From contig OW051495.1 in assembly GCA_932521035.1 (NCBI GenBank), positions 9,176,001 to 9,240,000 on the forward strand: 64,000 nt of DNA. The letters are read 5' to 3'. Positions 42,968 to 54,874 of this stretch are shown piece after piece. The stretch is from Oscheius dolichura. Its lineage: Eukaryota > Nematoda > Chromadorea > Rhabditida > Rhabditidae. A program made the translations under genes and the position numbers. The notes beneath the pieces were generated by a model. The model did not search any database, was not told the origin of the DNA, and saw only the letters and a program-made list of their open reading frames with translations. The stretch's first letter is position 1; each line of letters begins with the position of its first letter.

Positions 42968-45900
42968 CTACCACCGATAGAGCGATGATGGCACTCCCAT
43001 CCTGTCCAATATGACAGGAGGGATGGCTACCACCTCTTTCAGTTTCCCATTCATCCCGATGAGGACACTCGCTTTCGGGACGGACATCCGGATCAGGTCT
43101 TCTTCCCCGGTCCACTCCGGCCGGCTGTAGGCGTTCATGGTCTTGGGGGTTATCCTTCTCCGGAGGTCTTCTCTCTGGATGTCCTTGGCCCGGTCGATCA
43201 TGTAGTCCGTAATCTCCACGACTCCCTCAAATTGATAGTTTTCTAAAGTTGTCCGCCCCGAGCTTACCCCTTCTCTCATCCCAACTCCCCAACGGCGTTT
43301 TCCTTCTTCCATTCCATAAAACACCTTGTCGTAGAAGTCGTTCAGGAGATAACGGCGGGCGGCTGGGAATTCTTTGAGCTCCGTGTGCGGTTCCTTGGCG
43401 TGTTTCCGATATTTTTGGATGGCTTCCGGGCTGGCAAACAATCTGAACAGTTCCGTTTTAAACAGGAGGAAGGGTAATCTCACTCTGGGGATAGCTTGGC
43501 GGCGTTCTTCTTGGTCCTCCTTCGGCATGTCTTGTCCCCGCCGTATCTAATGACCATCCATTCTTCTTCCAGTTTCTTGTGCTGGCTCACATGACGGCAC
43601 TGGGACCACGTTCTCGGCAGATAGTTCTGCTCCAGCGGGTAATGGCCCATCAAATAATACAAATGTTCCATCCTGGCCTGAAAATGACTTTTGTATCTCC
43701 GTTAAAACGAAGTTTTTTAAAGCCAGGCCCCCTCATCTCATCCCTCTACTTATGGATACGGTAGCCGGTTCTATTCTAGCTCGAGACAAATTCTTACCCA
43801 GTCCTTGTTCTCCCTGAGGATATCCGCTTCACAGAACATCGTGGCTGACATCACCCGGGCAAAGTAGATGTCGTTCGTCTCCGCCTAAATCGTTTCATTA
43901 TTTCATTTCCCTTTTCCCAGTGATTACCTGGGTCCTGGGAATGTTCCAACGGATGTTGTCCAATCTTTCGATGGTCTTCAGCCATCTGTCCAGGATCAAC
44001 AGCCACTGCGGCCCCTCCATGTCCCCTTCCGGAATAGCCAGGAGAAATCTTTCGGCGATCATCTGAAACGATCTTTTTAGGCTCTAATTATACAAGATAA
44101 TTGAAATTGGGCACTAGGAAAGGGGAAAAAACTATACCTCCAGGCAGACGTCCTTTGTGAGGCCTTGCAGCCTCATCTCCAGGTAGTTCCGGGTCAGTCT
44201 CCTCTCACACTGGTGTCTTCTCTCGGCGGAGACGTACTCGTCCTCCTCGGGACGGACCGGCCAATCCTCATTCACCGGGAGGGTCACATTTGGCTCATTC
44301 CGGTTCACGATCTGAAAATAAGGTTATTTACATCTTTAACTTTTTCAGTTCTATCAGTCAGCCCCCATATAATTTCGAATAAAAGGCAGACCTCCTCATG
44401 AGACAGATATCCATGGCTGTTTGGGGTATAGATCGTCCAGATGGGAAGCCAGGGAGCACGGGGAAGGACGATTTTCATCAGATGTCCGTATATCCAAGGA
44501 GAGTAAGCGATCAAATTACAGGCAGCGAGGAGCACACTGCAAATCGTGACGGGGATGGCTGCCCTGAAAGGAACCATTTAAATTACGAGGAAAAGAAACT
44601 CGGAGTAAGATTACGTTCATCGAAAAGTGTGGTTAAACTCACATTCCCACGAGGCTCTGGTCCGAGCTGAAGGCCACGGCGTCCTGGGACCAGATCACAA
44701 GAAAGTAGCCGGCAAACAGAACCGGGCCTTGGAACATCTGTTGGAAGTTGTTCCGGACCACCTTGTCCAGCAGTTCCACCCCCTGACGTCCTTTGTTGAA
44801 CTCGTAGAATCCTCGCTGCTCGGCCAGGAGCTCCGGGTAGGCCCTGAACAGAAATTGGGGTCTTTCTAGATTCTGTAGCTCGAACAATTTGACGAGCTGG
44901 GTCAGGATTCCGAGTCCGGAGGCGGCGCAGGCCAGAGCTCCCATGATTTGGAGGTTGACGATGGTGATGGGGTTCTCCAGGGAGATGATCTGTCCGATGC
45001 AGGAGTGGGGGGCAATCATCTGACGGAGAGTCACTTTAAGAGAGAAATAATAGAAACTAACGTGGCTGTAGAACCGATCGAGAAGGAACAGCTGGATGAA
45101 GGCACAGGTCTCCGCCCCGATGTAGAAGACGAAGCCTTTTGTGAGGTACCACCTCTTTTTGGCTTCCTGGGGCTGGAACCAGTTCTCCGGGTCGGTCTGC
45201 TCCACCGCTAGACTCCAACGGTTTCTCCCAAGGCCAAAGTAGACCGAGAAGACCACGAAGGACTCCATGAAGACCATCCAGTGTCCTGAATGGCGGGGGT
45301 GACAGTTTTCCGGGAGACAGGGGACGATAAAAAAGAAAAAACCTCACCGCAATGACCCGAAACGGTCAATTAAAACAAGATAAAGCTTACCGAACAGCAT
45401 CAAGCCGTTGATGCAGACGTAGACCATCCGGCAACAGTCTCCTCCGATGTCAAACCATCCAGGGTGGGCATAGAATACTCCCACGAATCCGGCGACTCCG
45501 ACAGAGAACTTCCTCCAGGTGTGGACGAAGCCGAGGGGATCCTGGGGTACCCGGGAGTTGGAGGGGAAGTACTTCAAGAGGGCCCTGCCGAACATCTCCA
45601 AGAAATCGACGGAGAGCATCGAGATGGCCATAACCCTCCCTGGGGTCAGGAACGGGGTCTGGAAATGAGAGATTCTCCTCTATTTCGAGTTTTATTAATT
45701 TACCGTGGTTGGGGTGCCAAACCAGGTGATGTTGGACAGGACGATCTGGCATATCTCCCCTCCGAAACCATAGTCACACGAACACGAGAACTGTAATCGG
45801 GGGTGTTAGGGGAAATCTAGACAAAACTTACTTCGTCTGTCCAGGAGAAGCAGGTGCCCCGGTCCAGACACTTGTTCGGTGCTCCAATGGGAGTCCAGCA

Positions 45901-48900
45901 GATGTCAGGGGATTTCCAGCACGTATTCTTCTAAAAGGAGACATTAGCCAGGGTACTGTAGCCGAACTAACGAGCCATCCCGGTTTGCAGACGCACAAGA
46001 ACTCGTCCCCGACGGGCACACAACTCGCGGTTCCACGGGAATGACAGTCACAGAAGGGCCGCAGCGGTTTGTTCCCTGGGGTGTTTTTTTCCCGGTTAAA
46101 CCGGTCTAAATTTCAGGATTGGAAAAGGAGAATGGGCGAGAAACTCACGAGAGACCTTGCAGGAGGCGCCAGGAGTGCCGGGTCGGGGGAAGAACTTGCC
46201 GAACGAGTCACACTTCAGCTTCAAGGCAGTAATCGAGGGGGAGTTGCACTGGATGGAGACGTTCGCCCCGGGGGTGACATCCTCGAGCATCGGGAGAGGG
46301 AGCAGGCCGGGAAGGGAATCGTAGAGGGGCTCCATTGAGCAGTTGAAAGTCCCACAGAATTCTGAAAAAGGGAAATTAGAGAGCCCCTTTCTTCTTGATT
46401 CATAAAATGGAGAAAAACTCACGAGGGATTTTGCAGATGCCGGTGAAGTAGACTTCCTCGAGGAAGATAACTGTCTGGGGGCTGACGAGGAAGGAGGTGA
46501 TGGAGGAGAGGTTGGCGAACTGGCCATAGGAGCGGCTGCCGACTTGGAAGAAGGGCACCTTCCCGATGTAGACGCTGGCGTTCTGGAAACCCATCGACGC
46601 CACCCAGGGCTTCAGAATCCCGCTGTCCAGCATGATCTCAGCCTCCTCGATCAGGTGTCCGGTCCGGTTTCTCTGACAGTAGGTGAAGCTGCCCTGCCAG
46701 GTCTGAAACAATTATTTTAATAAGATATAAAAATAAAGTTACCTTGCGGAAAGGCAATGGGACGATGGTGTAGCAACAGCCAGTACCAACCAGACTTCCT
46801 TCGGGGCAACGTTGGGGGCATCCTTCACCGTCTTTAAATAAACATATTTCCATTTTTACAGAAAGCTTACAGGGCTTGGGAGTGGTGGGTTTCGGAGGCT
46901 GGGTGGTTCTGCGGGTAGAGGTCCGGGCAGTTGAGGTTCCAAGGGGCGTGGTCGAGGAGGGGGCGGCTGTGGTCTTCGGCGGTGTTGCGGTGGCCTGGGA
47001 GGTCTCGGTCTTGGAGGCAGTAGTCGGCGAATCCGTCATTGTGGAGAAGGGCAGGGATGTCACCTCCAACTTTTGAATGGTAGTCTGGCTCTTTCCAGAT
47101 GTAGATCCCTCCGCTTCAGTCGTGGTTTGTTTCGTAGAGGCAGTGGTCTTTCCTTCCGTGGTGGCCTTGGTTGGGGTTGTAGTTGTTCCAGTCGTCTTCG
47201 TTGGGGAGGAAGTGGTTTCAGCCGCGACCGTAGCCTGGAGAATGGGTCTACTGGTTAAATCAAAGCTCGTTACCTTCTCAGAAGTGGTCTTTCCTTCCGT
47301 GCTGGTCGTGGCAGGTAGAGTAGTCGTTTCAGCTACCCCAGTCGTTTTCCGAGGAGAAGTTGGGACACCCGACGAAGAGGGGGATGTACCTGCTCCGACC
47401 GTAGTCTGGAAAAGGTGTCTAGTTTATGAAACACAGCTCGTTACCTCCTCGGAAGTGACCTTCAGCGTTGTAGGCGACGTTTCGGTGGTAGGAACAGTTG
47501 AGAAGGTCGTATCTACCGTCTCTGTTGTAGTTGTAGGTATCGTCGCTAGAAGTAAAACATTCAATGACTTGTATTTTGCCTACCGGTCGAGGAAGAAGAC
47601 GTCGAGGTCGGCAGGGTAGCAGATGGGGTGAGAGTGGAGGTGGGATGAGTGCTGGGAACGGTGGTAGACGTTTCAACGGGTTTAGTCTCCCCAGGGCTTG
47701 TAGAGGTTGAAGCAGTCGAAGCGTTGGTAATTTTCCTTCCCCCATCCGCAAATAGTCTTTCCGTTGTTGTCGTCGCGGTGGCGGTTGCCGTAGTCTTTTC
47801 TGAGCTCCTGACGACTGGTGTTGTTGTTTCCACCTCCTTTTGGCTGGTTTCCATTGTATTCTCGGTAGAAGTTCGTTCAAGAGTGACCGACCCAGTTGTT
47901 GCCGGGATGATGGTGCCGCCCCTTCCTCCATTACCTTGGTCAGGGGTCAGGGGAGACGAAGAAGCAGTTTCGGATGTGGTGGTCTCAAGAGATTTTGTTC
48001 CAGTAGTAGTGGAGGTGGAAGTGGAGTCTGTTAGCCGGGAGAAGGGGATTTCAGCGGAGGTGGAAGAGGTAGAAGGGCCTGGTTGAGGTGTTCTTTTGAC
48101 AGTAAGATCTGTTGGGACAACAGAAGACCTTTCAGAGGCAGATGTTTCCGTTTCCGTAGTCGTGGAGAGGGTAGAGCTCCCAGTGGAGCTGGGTTCCATG
48201 ACTGTGGTCGTCTCAGCCTCCGGTGTCGTCGAACTGATTCCTTCCGTTTCTGTACTTTCCTTCCTTTCAGTGGTAACCGGCCTGGTTGTCTCCCAGTCGG
48301 CAGAAGAGGAACCAGAAGAGGCGGTTGTCTCTTCGAAAGAGGTAGAGCTGGCTGTAGTCGAGGTCTCGGTGACAGTTACAGTTGAATCTTCTCTGGGAGA
48401 TGTTTCGAAGGAGGTAGATCCGGTCGTCGAGGGTTCAGAAGAACTAACAAGAGCCTCCGAAGTGGTCGAAGAAGTTGAAGAAAGCTGGCTCGAGGAAAAG
48501 AACACCGAGGAGCTCGTTTCCCTGGTGGTACTGGTATTAACGGTTACGGTACTCGTTTCCGTGGCTGTTGAAGATGCCTCCAATCCGATGGTGCTAGGAG
48601 AAGACGAAGAGGACAGCGTCGAGGTCCGTTCTGTCGTTGATGTTTCCACAGCTCCAGAAGACGGTGAAGACGATGAGCTGGTTGTAGAAGGGACGGTCGA
48701 GGACATGGAAGTAGATGTGTGAGAGGTCTGGTTCAGAGTGGACGAGGCTCCAGTGGTTGGAGTCGATCCCGTTGTAGTCGGGCCGCTTGAAGATCCGTCC
48801 TCTTCCGTTGTTGAGGTCTTGTTGGTCGAAGAACTGCCTGTTCCGGTCGTCTCCGCTTCCGTGGTAGCCGTCGAAGTCGTTGTACTGGCCATGGTGGAGG

Positions 48901-51900
48901 TAGTTTTCTCCAGGGCAGTAGAGGAAGAAGATTCTTGAGCAGGGGTAGAAGTCGTTCCCGGACTGGTAGTAGTTGTTGCCGTGCTTGGAGGAGTCGGAGA
49001 TGTCGTGGGTGATGTGGAAGACGAAGAAGGCGTAGTAGTCTCAATTCCAGAAGGGGCAGAAGTCGATCTTTCCGTGCTCGTGTTGGGAGAACGTCCAACA
49101 ATACTCGTGGTGGACGAAGAAGCGAGCACAGTCGGGGAGCTGGAAAAAGAAGATGGGGTAGAAGGCATCGACGAAGTCAGGGGAGCGGTGGAAGTACTCG
49201 GGGTTACGGCAGTGCTTGAGGTGGGAGACGAGGAGGCTGTCGTGGAGGTGGAAGCAGAGGAGGAGGAGGAGTCAAGGGTAGCACTCTAAAACTCCTCGGT
49301 TTATAAGAAAGGGGAAAAAGAAGAAAACTACATATCCCGTATATAAGTACTTCTTTGTATGTTATATTGTACCCATTAACGCCGTTACTTTTGCAATAGC
49401 TCTTGTAACGCCGTTATCCCTTTTTCCCTGTACTATTATTGTTTAGTCCCTTGGTTTCAACGTACAACTTTTGAATCGTGCGCTCTTTACAAGTGCGCGC
49501 CAATCACGCACGTTGTTTACCAAGCCTGGCCAAAAATTCAGTTGAGTTTGCGTTGACCTAGGCTGAGGTCGTGTTTTTATTTTGCTCAGTCGAGCTTTGT
49601 GTTATTGTTGTCTGTTCTTGTTGTAAGTCAGATAAACATATAATTCTCAATTCTTTTGTGTTGTTTTGACAGTTAGTCATTCCTCAAGGATACGGCAGTA
49701 GCTCCGTTATTCCTTGACAACACACCAAGTGAAGCCATCGAGTTAGATTGTGCCCAACTTGCGTGCAATTTACGTTTCAAAAATACTCATGCACTAGCTC
49801 TGCAATTCCTCACTTCTCCGCGCGTTCGTCATCTTTTTCCTCAATCTCCCTTCCTCATAAACCCTTCAATCTGATACACACAAAGAGGAAAAAAAAGAAA
49901 ACAAAACAGGAAAACTTGTTTGACCGCGAAAGGGATCGAACCCCGAATCTCTGAACCCATTTTGTGTGAACTCGTACACAAAACAAATCCCCCAAAACTA
50001 ACCGTTGACGGGGCCGGGCTGGAGGTCGTGAAGGTGCTGGAGGGAAGATCAGAGGACGAGGTGGAATCCGTGGTTGAGGTCGACGTCTCTCCGGAGGTAG
50101 TAGTTGGGATTCCGGTCTGAACCCCCTGTTTTTATTTAAAAATTGCCCAAAACAAACAGTAGCAGGGTCAGGAGTAGTGGTGGTAGTGGATGTGGTTACT
50201 GTAGAGGGAGACGAAGGCTGTCCGGTGGGGGTAGAAGTCGATGAGGAGGTCTCAAGAGAGACCGTTCCAGTCTGAATCTTCTTTCTAGAAGAAAGGAATG
50301 CTCGGAGCTAACTGTCGAAGTCAAGGTGGTGGAAGGTTCCGTGGTCGAGCTCGTAGATGAAACAACTGGCGACGTGGTGGTCGAGGAGCTGGAGGTGGAA
50401 GTTGTTCGAGTGGAGGAAGTTGTGGGATCCGGGGTGGTCGTGGAAGGAGAGGTCGAGCTGGTAGACGCCTCCGACGAAGTCCTCAAAGTACTCGGAAGAG
50501 GGCTTGAACTCGACGAAGTTGTTGGGAGCGGGGTGGTGGTAGTAGTCGAGGTGGTGGTAGTCGTCGTTGTTGAAAGGGTGGTAGTAGTCCGGGTCTGTAA
50601 AAACATAGATGAAGTACCTCTTTGGAACACAACTTTTACTCATCCAGTCCCCAGCCTCCAATATTCCCTCCATATTTGATGATGTATGAGACCGTTTCGG
50701 GTCGTCATCCATCAAGTTAACGAAGAAGAAAGGACAATGGTCGAATATCAGTTTTCGTCTTTTCAAGCGTTCTTTCTCGTTTGTTAATCAGTTTTTGATA
50801 AATTTCTTTGATAACACGCACGATTTGCAGTAGATATTCTCCTGGGAGTCTTAGTTAAGCTGTGTAAGCCTTCTGACTGGACTTCAACATTCTATCATAT
50901 GGTGGAGAAGCTCTAGACATTTTTTTCCTTCTAAAGTATGCCCGTTTCCCCAACTAGGAGGAAGAAAAGACACCCGTTCCACTCCCTGCTTCATATTTTC
51001 ACTTCCGAACAGCCGAACTATCAGTTCGCTCCAATCATCTCATTAAGATACCGATCGGAAGCCATTTCAAGGGGTTACGACTATGTGATCAACGCAAATA
51101 ACGGCTGCTTGAAATTCCTTCTGGAAACCCTTCTGAACATAAATATGTTTTCCCGGCCCTGCGTTCTGTGGGACCTTTGCAAGATGGAACACACCCCAGA
51201 AATAAAGAGGGAACTTTTTGTGGTAATCCTAGTTAGGCTGACGGAGCCGCTTTTTGAAAAATAAGCCGATTTTTGGAAAATAGTTTTTTTTTGCATTCGT
51301 TGCTATCAATTCTCGAAAAGAAAACATGCAGCTTGGTTAAAATATAAGGAGGTCTGAGTTAATCTTTATATTTTTCTCTTTAAAGGCAATGCAAATGCGT
51401 ATAATAATCACGGTAAATGTTACTACTCTCCAATATCCAACTAAACTATGCGTGCCCACTCCCTCGGAGGAATTTAGACTGCGAAGCAATTCACAGCGAT
51501 CTACCGCAGATAAACTGCCCACCCTTCCGGGAATAATTCACGCGAACGGTTAACGACGTGGGAATGGGCGCAGAGCCAGAACAGCATTTTGATTTTGATT
51601 TTCGAACCTTATCGAGCGCTGTTTCACTTATTGCTGCTAGATGTTTTACTTGGATTTCTTTTCTTTTCATTTGACGCATTAACTATAGTAACCACAACAA
51701 AGGGATATCTGTATGAGATAAAGTGTACTGGGAGGACGCATCGTCTGGGAAATCTAGAAAACCCTCGAAGACTCATCCAGTCTCCAGCCTCCCATATTCC
51801 TTCCATTTTTGGTGATGTATGAGACCGTTTCGGGTTGTCATCCAGTCCCGTCGGTAACTATGGAGTAAAGAAGGAATAATGGCATTTTATGTCCATCATC

Positions 51901-52878
51901 GGTAACCGGAAGATCGGCCCCAAAATTCGAGGGATCCGTTACTAGCCGCTTGTCATTCGTTGCTATCTATCCTCGAAAAATGAGAGCCCCGAATGCGATT
52001 TTGATGGACGAAAAATACCTGACAGCATAGTACAGGAACAGGATTTTAACTGTAAAGGAGAACGGAAGGCGTAGGAGTTATAGGAGGAAACACTGGATGG
52101 GTACAGTAATACTACCCAAGTAGCTGAATATCGGTTTCCAACAGATAACCCCGTGGTTTTCGCGGTGTTTTCAACTTTTCGCATTCCTCAATCAAAGGTT
52201 ACGGTAATTATTTGAACCCGATGTCGATACTGATCAACTGATACATCCAATTTTGGTGGTGTTATGACGGAAACGCGCCCAGCTCTTTAGCCGCTGGATA
52301 TATGTGGGAAATGGACGATGGTAGGAAAACTGCGAGCCAGTGTTTGTTTTCCTCTGACTCCTTTCAACTTTTGAGTTCCTCTCTGACTTTACCACCCCTA
52401 TTCCTCTTTCATAGCTGCCTATGTTTCCGTTTATAGGTGTACCACCCACAGCTGTACTAGACCCTTTTATTCTTATTTGGAATCTATTGGTAGCCAGCTC
52501 AGGAAACATCTAACACCCGATTAACCACCGTTATCGCGTTAACAAATGAGCCTCTCCTCCACCATTCTGTGAGCCGAAAGTCTCGTTTTAAACGCAAGGC
52601 AATGCCAGTGAACGCTTCCCCATAATTGAAAGGATCCTTAGTCGCCCTTGGCGAGAGAAAGGCTACGGTATCTTACCCACGGGATTATGGTATCTGGACG
52701 ACTGCTGCCACCCTACAGTAACCAGTAGCCCCTCACACCCACATATAAAATGAGAACTCACGCAGTTTTCAAAGTTGTCATTCAAATATGAGTATCCCTG
52801 ACACAACGGCCCAATCGTTCCATATTTAGCGTCTCCAAAGCGCATTAATAGCCAGAGCATTAGAAGCTTCAGCATCAT
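42968..52878 (-). CDS. mosaic mucin-like, CTLD/sushi/EGF, multi-pass membrane protein
   Basis: Unrecognised as a whole. Exon 1 (52878 to about 52762) gives a signal peptide (MMLKLLMLWLLMRFGDA) and CQGYSYLNDNFENC, phase 0. Phase-0 Ser/Thr-rich exons follow at about 50594-50004, then a 1.7 kb exon (about 49288-47583) and smaller ones to about 46870: a mucin-type stalk of roughly 900 residues. Next come a Cys-rich CTLD-like stretch (CPQRCPEG, CCYTIVPLPF, FTYCQRNRTGHLIEEAE; 46830-46430), a sushi-like stretch (VTPGANVSIQCN to PGTPGASCK) and EGF-like modules (CDCHSRGTASC; KCLDRGTC, CSCDYGFGGEICQ). From about 45650 several hydrophobic spans follow (VGVAGFVGVFYA, VFMESFVVFSVYFGLG, FVFYIGAETCAFIQLFLL, LQIMGALACAASGLGIL, FAGYFLVIW, IPVTICSVLLAACNLIAY). 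A charged cytoplasmic tail of about 400 residues ends at 42968. It is expected at the apical or cuticle-facing surface. The exon 1 to exon 2 link crosses a 2.1 kb repeat-filled intron and is inferred. Confidence 0.6.
49921..49950 (-). other. tRNA 3'-half-like sequence in an intron
   Basis: On the minus strand GGGGTTCGATCCC followed by TTTCGCGGTCA looks like a T-arm plus 3' acceptor strand, similar to arginine tRNAs ending CGCGGTC. No matching 5' acceptor (GACCGCG) or D-arm lies 70 bases upstream, so this is at most a tRNA-derived fragment. It sits in the intron before the large mucin exon. Confidence 0.3.
50641..51330 (-). repeat. interspersed repeat, copy A
   Basis: The stretch at 50641-50730 and the end at about 51294-51325 (GCATTCGTTGCTATCAATTCTCGAAAAG) match the two ends of copy B at 51772-51990. 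On the minus strand both copies keep the coding-like peptide PKRSHTS..MEGI(L/W)EAGDWM. An open frame of 108 codons on the plus strand (50938-51264, MPVSPTRRKKRHPFHS) lies in its centre and is unrecognised. All of it lies in the first intron of the mosaic gene. Confidence 0.5.
51772..51990 (-). repeat. interspersed repeat, copy B
   Basis: Similar to copy A (50641) and to copy C (59218, inverted) over ACCGTTTCGGGTTGTCA, AATGGCATTTTATGTC and CATTCGTTGCT blocks. No terminal repeat is clear, so the family boundaries are approximate. Confidence 0.5.
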
Positions 52879-53896
52879 CTCTGAAGACAGAATGTTTAGA
52901 ATATAAGGAGAGACTCGGTGGAGAGGCGAGCTCGAACTGACCGATTGAAGCGAGTGCAAGTCGTGAATGAGCCTACCTGTTACCTGGCATCCCGAAAATC
53001 CGAAAGCTCCGCCTTTTTATAGATCAGCAGCCTCGAATATGCACATTTCATGGAGAGTCTCGTTGAGAGGAATCGAATGATGCCCAATACAGATATATAT
53101 TCGGTTTCCAACGGAAAAGCCGCGGCTAAAGGTTAATTCTGTAACCCCGCGCTGCCAAACAGACGAAAAATGAAAAATTACGCATGTTTTCGGTTGGAAA
53201 CGGACTACACGATTTTTAAGAAACATTCACGTTACTTTCTATTCAACTAACCTCAGAGAACAAGCGGAATATTCATCTTTGTTTGCTTCTCTACGTTTGT
53301 AGGCGTGCCTCGGTACAAAAGTAGCCGATAAGAGTGTTTCACACGACTGAAAAACCCTGTTTTAGGGCGAGAAAATAAGTAAGTGCTACTTACTCACAGT
53401 AATTTAATAGAGCTACCGACAGATCATTAACAGTTTAAAGTCACTGTAGGGAGAAAGACCGGCTATAGTAAATAGATTAAAAGGAAACAACCTCACAACG
53501 ATTCAAAGGCGCGGCTTGTAGCTGCTATTTTAGTTCTGTTTTACAACTGACAAACGGTTCGATTACCTGTGCATCGCAGGCGCTCAAGTAAGTCCGCAAC
53601 AATGGTTGGCATTATGGATACAATTGATACAGTATGACAAGAAAGAAGAGCAATGGAAGTCCCATAAGTGGACAGACGGCATCCCAAATATTTACGGGCG
53701 CAAAGGATTCTGCGTCCAATCTTTTCTTCTGTATAGGAAATATTTGTGTTTCTCTCAGTCTATTTGCCATCTATTCCAAATTTACAGCAAGATAATACAG
53801 CTTTATAATTCTGCGAAGCATTTCCAAGGATAAGAAATGACGTGCCGGAGGGTCACTGTTTAAAATAGTGGCGAATAGAATCCTGGGGATGAGCTA
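52879..53896. other. intergenic, no gene seen
   Basis: Upstream DNA of the mosaic gene. A short block TCGGTTTCCAAC occurs at about 52132 and again near 53100 in similar surroundings, suggesting old repeat sequence. No coding exon was recognised. Confidence 0.3.
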
Positions 53897-54486
53897 ACAA
53901 GGGAAGTGCACCAACTCGACCACGTCTAATTGGCTGATTTTGTGTCTATTATATAGCCCTATAGTAGTGATGTAAAAAGAGAAAAAATCAGCCGCCCCAT
54001 GCATGGTTTCGAGGAGCTAGGTCGATCCGAAAAAACCCCACTTTTGGGCCATTTTGGCGCCCTCATAACTTCTGATTTTTATGTCGCAGAAGGGTGAAAT
54101 CAAGTTTTCCATATACAGAACGACGTGATGTATCAGCATAGCACAAAAAAGACGTAGCTCTGCAGGAGAATTTGGCTGAACCTGGCGTAAACCGCGCCCT
54201 GTGTATGTAATGGCTGTATTGTGTGATATGCGAAAACTCGATTGCTTCCAACCGCCTCAATATTAGTGTCAAACGTTAGATCTATGTCTATCTTACAACG
54301 TTTGTTCTTGGAGTAACAAAGCATTGGCCCTACAAGCAGTCTAAAGACAGCCGTTTTTCCCGGAGGGCCTCCTAGCTGAATTCGAAGAAATGAAGGGAAT
54401 TCACTTTTTACATCACTACTATAGGGCTATATAATAGACACAAAATCAGCCAAATAGACGTGGTCGAGTTGGTGCACTTCTCTTGT
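53897..54486. mobile_element. non-autonomous element with long terminal inverted repeats
   Basis: Two arms of about 75-80 bp are inverted copies with essentially one mismatch. The left arm starts AAGTGCACCAACTCGACCAC (53904) and runs through GGCTGATTTTGTGTC and GCCCTATAGTAGTGATGT. The right arm is its reverse complement ending GGTGCACTT at 54479. The similarity extends a few bases outward (ACAAGGG versus ACAAGAG in inverse). The core of about 420 bp has no transposase frame. Confidence 0.8.
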
Positions 54487-54874
54487 AAAACGATTGGTAA
54501 ACGTGTGTACAACGAAAAGAAGGAATCATTCGGACTTTTCATTTTCTCAACGAGCGACCTTGCTAACAGGTACCTCAAGAAACAAAATCACCTCGTTTAG
54601 TCCAATTTCAATTGCCCAATTAACGCCCCTTGGGAAAGTCAGACTCCGTCAGGACTCCCTTTTAAACCAAGCCCATGAGGTGTTTCGCCGTCCTCCTACT
54701 TCTCTTTTACTTGGTGGTTTTCGCGAATTTTACCTGCGAAGTCGCTATTGCGTTTTGGAAGTAGTATCGTCAGACCGCCCACAACTTAAAACCCCTAAGA
54801 AAGGCATAGTGCCCGGTAAAATCATTTTTGATAGAGATAGAAAGATTTATTTCCCTATTTCAGTAAATTTAGAA

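Noticed and set aside
48096-48722. Long plus-strand open frames over the mucin exon (Val/Glu-rich)
   Set aside because: They are the antisense of Ser/Thr codons; the repetitive composition keeps several frames open, and splice sites and signal peptide support the minus strand.
50938-51264. 108-codon plus-strand frame
   Set aside because: It lies inside a repeat in an intron of a minus-strand gene, with no recognisable motif; kept only as part of the repeat description.
54494-54874. N-terminal extension of the C6 protein
   Set aside because: The frame crosses a trans-splice-type acceptor and lies partly beside an inverted-repeat element; the signal peptide at 54875 is a better start.
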